Source: Bacteroidota bacterium
Lineage (GTDB): Bacteria > Bacteroidota > Bacteroidia > Cytophagales > Cyclobacteriaceae
Length of the DNA stretch: 9,709 bases
Direction: 5' to 3'
NCBI GenBank assembly: GCA_024643595.1
Contig: JAHEMS010000102.1
Location: 1-9,709 of the forward strand
Position 1 is the stretch's first letter; each line of letters opens with the position of its first letter. The translations under genes and the position numbers were made by a program. Under the pieces are notes generated by a model. The model did no database searches, was not told where the DNA came from, and saw only the letters and a program-made list of their open reading frames with translations. Positions 7,597 to 9,709 of the stretch are shown in pieces.

Positions 7597-8136
7597 TTAT
7601 TTCAACGGTCCTGCGGCTTCTGCTTTGGGCGTAACCATCGCTTTAAAACGAAGCGTTGTTACCTTAGGCCACGTATTCGATGTAACAGTGATCGTTTTGT
7701 TATTGATACCCGGCTTTCCACTGCTATCAAATTCAGCCGTCACAAATCCGCTGCCTCCTACTGGAATAGGATCTTTAGAAAAAGTGGGCACGGTGCATCC
7801 ACATGAGGGTTGCGCATTTTGTATTACCAGGGGTGCTTCACCGGTGTTTGTAATTTTGTACGTATAACTCACCTTTTGACCTTCCGTAACGGTGCCAAAG
7901 TCATGGTCAGTTCTTTCAAAATTTATGATTGGTAATGGACCAGATGGTTTTTCATCCGGTACAGCGTCTGCCACGGGTGTCGGCGTGGCGGTTGGTGTTG
8001 TTGTGCTCTTGTTTGATTCAATTTGAGCAAGCCTGCTCTCCAGTTCAGCTATTCTTTTTTCAGATGCACGGTCTTTGCAACTCATTACCAAAACCGCCAG
8101 GGCCAATACTGTCATTAATTTGATTGCCATTTTCAT
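7597..8136 (-). CDS. DUF1573 lipoprotein with N-terminal coiled coil
   Basis: This 179-residue protein starts with a lipoprotein signal peptide whose lipobox is VMSC, giving an acylated Cys20. Next comes a short heptad-like helix (about 24-42, ASEKRIAELESRLAQIESN), reminiscent in form of the trimeric coiled coil of Lpp, then a Thr/Pro-rich linker (45-54) and a DUF1573 domain (about 71-168). The domain opens with FERTDHDFGTVTEGQ and contains the hallmark Cys-Gly-Cys motif SCGCT (111-115, C112 and C114); it is an all-beta, immunoglobulin-like domain related to the ASH/MSP fold. The function of DUF1573 is not established; these proteins are numerous in Bacteroidetes. A periplasm-facing or surface location follows from the signal. 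The first ATG (8136) was chosen; Met3 is an alternative. The gene has a candidate promoter upstream and a strong terminator downstream, so it is probably transcribed alone or with ytxH. Confidence 0.92.
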   Translation of the reverse strand: MKMAIKLMTVLALAVLVMSCKDRASEKRIAELESRLAQIESNKSTTTPTATPTPVADAVPDEKPSGPLPIINFERTDHDFGTVTEGQKVSYTYKITNTGEAPLVIQNAQPSCGCTVPTFSKDPIPVGGSGFVTAEFDSSGKPGINNKTITVTSNTWPKVTTLRFKAMVTPKAEAAGPLK

Positions 8137-8182
8137 ATGCTAATATTACTTGGTTATTATTTTCTTTTGATATACCGGGATT

Positions 8183-8190
8183 CAAAACTA
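8183..8190 (-). promoter_or_regulatory. Candidate Bacteroidetes -7 element for the DUF1573 lipoprotein gene
   Basis: TAGTTTTG on the minus strand fits the Bacteroidetes -7 consensus TAnnTTTG, and lies 46 bases upstream of the ATG at 8136. No good TTG/TTTG -33 element is seen at the usual distance, so the call rests on the -7 box alone. Confidence 0.35.
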
Positions 8191-8238
8191 ATGGGTAGCC
8201 CGTCTAATATTTTAATTCCTGTCGAGTTTAACAATTCA

Positions 8239-8550
8239 TTAACTGTTCTTGTTCCCTCTAATTTGCTCCAGCAATTCGTCAACATCATCCAACAAGCGCT
8301 GTGCCTTGTCTTTCGCTTCAGAAACCACCTTTTGTCCTTGAGACTTCGCTTCTGACGTCAGGGGTGATTCATTTCCTGAAATTACATCCGCTAAATACTC
8401 CTCTAATATCTTTTTATACTTATCAAGCTGAAAAGAAAGTTTCTCACGTGTATTCGTGCCCTTATCGGGCGCATATAATATCCCCAAAATAGCTCCGGCA
8501 GTTGCTCCGGCAAGAAAAGCCATTAATGCGTTACTTCCTTTCTTACTCAT
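8239..8550 (-). CDS. YtxH domain-containing small membrane protein
   Basis: This 103-residue protein has a glycine/alanine-rich membrane helix at about 8-27 (ALMAFLAGATAGAILGILYA) followed by the YtxH hallmark APDKGTNTREKL (27-38) and a charged, helical tail with heptad-like spacing (about 40-98, ending DDVDELLEQI). YtxH-like proteins are small, often general-stress-linked proteins of unknown biochemical role, first described in Bacillus. The tail is probably a cytoplasmic helical rod; this is inference. The ATG at 8550 lies 23 bases downstream of a good -7 promoter element, so this gene seems to start its own transcript rather than depend on nusB. It is separated from the DUF1573 gene by 102 bases without a convincing terminator. 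Confidence 0.9.
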   Translation of the reverse strand: MSKKGSNALMAFLAGATAGAILGILYAPDKGTNTREKLSFQLDKYKKILEEYLADVISGNESPLTSEAKSQGQKVVSEAKDKAQRLLDDVDELLEQIRGNKNS

Positions 8551-8573
8551 ATCAATTAAAATTTAATGGAACA

Positions 8574-8581
8574 CAAAGATA
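8574..8581 (-). promoter_or_regulatory. Candidate Bacteroidetes -7 element for ytxH
   Basis: TATCTTTG on the minus strand matches TAnnTTTG fully, 23 bases upstream of the ytxH ATG. A TTG lies 25 bases further upstream, a little farther than the usual 19-21 base spacing, so the -33 box is weak. A small inverted repeat directly abuts the upstream side. Confidence 0.45.
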
Positions 8582-8596
8582 TAACTTCAAAAGTTA
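8582..8596 (-). repeat. Short inverted repeat abutting the ytxH promoter
   Basis: TAACTT (8582-8587) and AAGTTA (8591-8596) are perfect complements around CAA. The element lies between the candidate -33 and -7 positions of the ytxH promoter, the place where a repressor or activator could bind. It is short and A/T-rich, so chance is a real alternative. Confidence 0.3.
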
Positions 8597-8661
8597 AATT
8601 AATAAACAATGGCTACGGGATACCGCATTAATGACGAGCTGCCCATCCTAAAAAATATATT

Positions 8662-9709
8662 TTATTTATTATCAATAAGTCCCCGGCCACTTTTTTTGAT
8701 GTCCCCAGATTCTTTCATGTTTTTTGAAATTACATCCAGAATTCCATTGATAAACTGTCTGCTTTTAGGTGTGCTGTAATCTTTGGTCAGTTCAATGTAT
8801 TCGTTGATCGTAACCTTAATGGGAATATTCGGGAAATGAATCATTTCGGCTATGGCCATCTCAATGATTACCCGATCCGTAAGGGCGAGCCGATCTACTT
8901 CCCAGTTTTTTGTGTTTTTGGCAATCAGAAGCTTATACTTTTGGTCCAAATCGACCGTACTTTTAAAGAGCTTTTCGATAAAATTTTTATCATCATCCCA
9001 ATCCAGGGAGAGTTTTTGGATTTCAATATTACCATCAGCGAATGATTTGAGGGTTTTGTCCACCAGGCTGCGGACGATCACTTTGTCTTCCGCCCAACGA
9101 ATATCATTTTCCTCAAAAAAGTCATTGATCGGAACTGCCCCCAGAATCAGTTTACGCACCATATAACGAATCAATTCCTTTTGACTTTCTTCATTCGTCT
9201 TTTTGGCTGAAATAAATTCCAGATAAGTTTGGTCGTCTTTTATAATATCCCTGAACCAGCTTCTTACTTTATCTTTATTTTTCTGCCAGCCTGCGTCAGT
9301 GCGAAGCAGTTGTTTTTTAAGTTCTTCATTTCTTGATATGGCAATGATCCACGGATGGTTCACAAAGTTGGCGTGATTAACTTTTTTCTCCGCTGCTGCT
9401 AATCCTGCAAACTCCAATAGCAAGCTCAGCACGCTGTGATAAATGCTGGTCAGTTTTTCAATTTCCAAGACCGTGTTTTTTGCCAGAAAGTCGTGGTCTT
9501 TTTTTACCTGCTGCTGAAACATGCGCAGTGCTTCTTCCGCCACCTTGATGACTTTTTCATCAATTTCATCGGAAGGTGTTTGTCCCTTATAGATTTTATC
9601 AAAATATTGAGTAGCGGCTTTCTTTTGCTTTTTCAGAAGCTCTTTGTCCTGTAACTCCATGGAGTTTAAATCGGGCGACAATCGCTCATCGATAAAATCC
9701 AGCGCAAGG
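8662..9709 (-). CDS. nusB: Transcription antitermination factor NusB, long Bacteroidetes form (5' end beyond window)
   Basis: NusB, with NusE (S10), binds boxA RNA and supports antitermination, above all of rRNA operons. The C-terminal NusB domain is clear in the last 100 residues: NWEVDRLALTDRVIIEMAIAEM, then FPNIPIKVTINEYIELTKDYS and RQFINGILDVI, the usual helix-bundle and RNA/S10-contact region. Before it lies some 230 visible residues of mostly charged helical sequence, so at least 348 residues are encoded against about 140 in E. coli; such extended NusB proteins are usual in Bacteroidetes. A start at TTG 9681 is possible on paper but is not credible: the frame stays open to the right edge (LALDFIDERLSPDLNSMELQ), resembling residues just after the family's basic N-terminus, so the true start lies probably 15-40 residues beyond the window. 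The stop is followed by a T-rich run but no GC hairpin. Confidence 0.92.
   Translation of the reverse strand, partial: LALDFIDERLSPDLNSMELQDKELLKKQKKAATQYFDKIYKGQTPSDEIDEKVIKVAEEALRMFQQQVKKDHDFLAKNTVLEIEKLTSIYHSVLSLLLEFAGLAAAEKKVNHANFVNHPWIIAISRNEELKKQLLRTDAGWQKNKDKVRSWFRDIIKDDQTYLEFISAKKTNEESQKELIRYMVRKLILGAVPINDFFEENDIRWAEDKVIVRSLVDKTLKSFADGNIEIQKLSLDWDDDKNFIEKLFKSTVDLDQKYKLLIAKNTKNWEVDRLALTDRVIIEMAIAEMIHFPNIPIKVTINEYIELTKDYSTPKSRQFINGILDVISKNMKESGDIKKSGRGLIDNK

Noticed and set aside
8065..8079. Surface-export signal (LES) after the lipoprotein cysteine of the DUF1573 protein
   Set aside because: The residues after Cys20 are KDRAS; one acidic residue beside Lys is not enough for the acidic LES motifs described for Bacteroidetes, so no side of the membrane is assigned.
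8191..8203. GGG-TAG-CCC as a terminator after ytxH
   Set aside because: Only a 3-bp stem with a 3-base loop; flanks do not pair, so it is too weak to call.
8597..8661. nusB-ytxH gap searched for a terminator or small RNA
   Set aside because: Only weak pairings (CGG-GATA-CCG, CATTAATG) are seen and no hairpin with a U-tract; nothing can be called.
8852..9166. 104-codon plus-strand open frame
   Set aside because: Antisense to the conserved C-terminal NusB region; low-complexity Ser/Leu-rich composition typical of a shadow frame.
1..9709. Defence, mobile or otherwise novel multi-gene system
   Set aside because: All nine genes belong to known families in an ordinary chromosomal setting; no transposase, integrase, CRISPR repeats, tRNA or toxin-antitoxin pair is visible on either strand.

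Overview
The window reads as chromosomal DNA of a Bacteroidetes bacterium, probably of the Cytophagales type. This is inferred from several things: NusB is the long form typical of that phylum, the order nusB - (ytxH, DUF1573 lipoprotein) - yajC - ybbR - coaE is familiar from Bacteroidetes genomes, start codons lack Shine-Dalgarno sequences and are preceded by A/T-rich leaders, and two intergenic spaces carry TAnnTTTG, the Bacteroidetes -7 promoter element. Base composition is moderate and even, with no sign of an island. Genus cannot be told from this sequence.

All nine genes lie on the minus strand, so the window is read from right to left. The right part (9709 to 5567) is housekeeping: nusB (its start lies beyond the right edge), a small YtxH-like membrane protein, a DUF1573 lipoprotein closed by a strong hairpin terminator, then yajC (Sec translocon accessory), a YbbR/CdaR-like membrane-anchored protein and coaE (last step of coenzyme A synthesis). 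The left part (5523 to 1) is a complete tripartite RND efflux set in the order adaptor - inner-membrane pump - TolC-type outer-membrane channel; the channel is cut by the left edge, probably within about 20-50 residues of its end.

The hairpin at 7538-7573 divides the window. Upstream of it ytxH and the lipoprotein gene each have a candidate promoter; downstream of it the six genes from yajC to the TolC gene are spaced by only 16 to 45 bases with no terminator seen, so they may be one long transcript that joins envelope/CoA housekeeping genes to an efflux pump. A 9-bp direct repeat with 21-bp spacing just ahead of the adaptor gene is the one candidate for separate control of the pump.

I found no mobile element, CRISPR array, RNA gene, toxin-antitoxin or defence module, and nothing that I would call a new system. 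There is no gene-free stretch longer than about 110 bases. The points worth a second look are small: regulatory repeats and hairpins, two start codons that need correcting, and the coiled-coil plus DUF1573 lipoprotein of unknown role.
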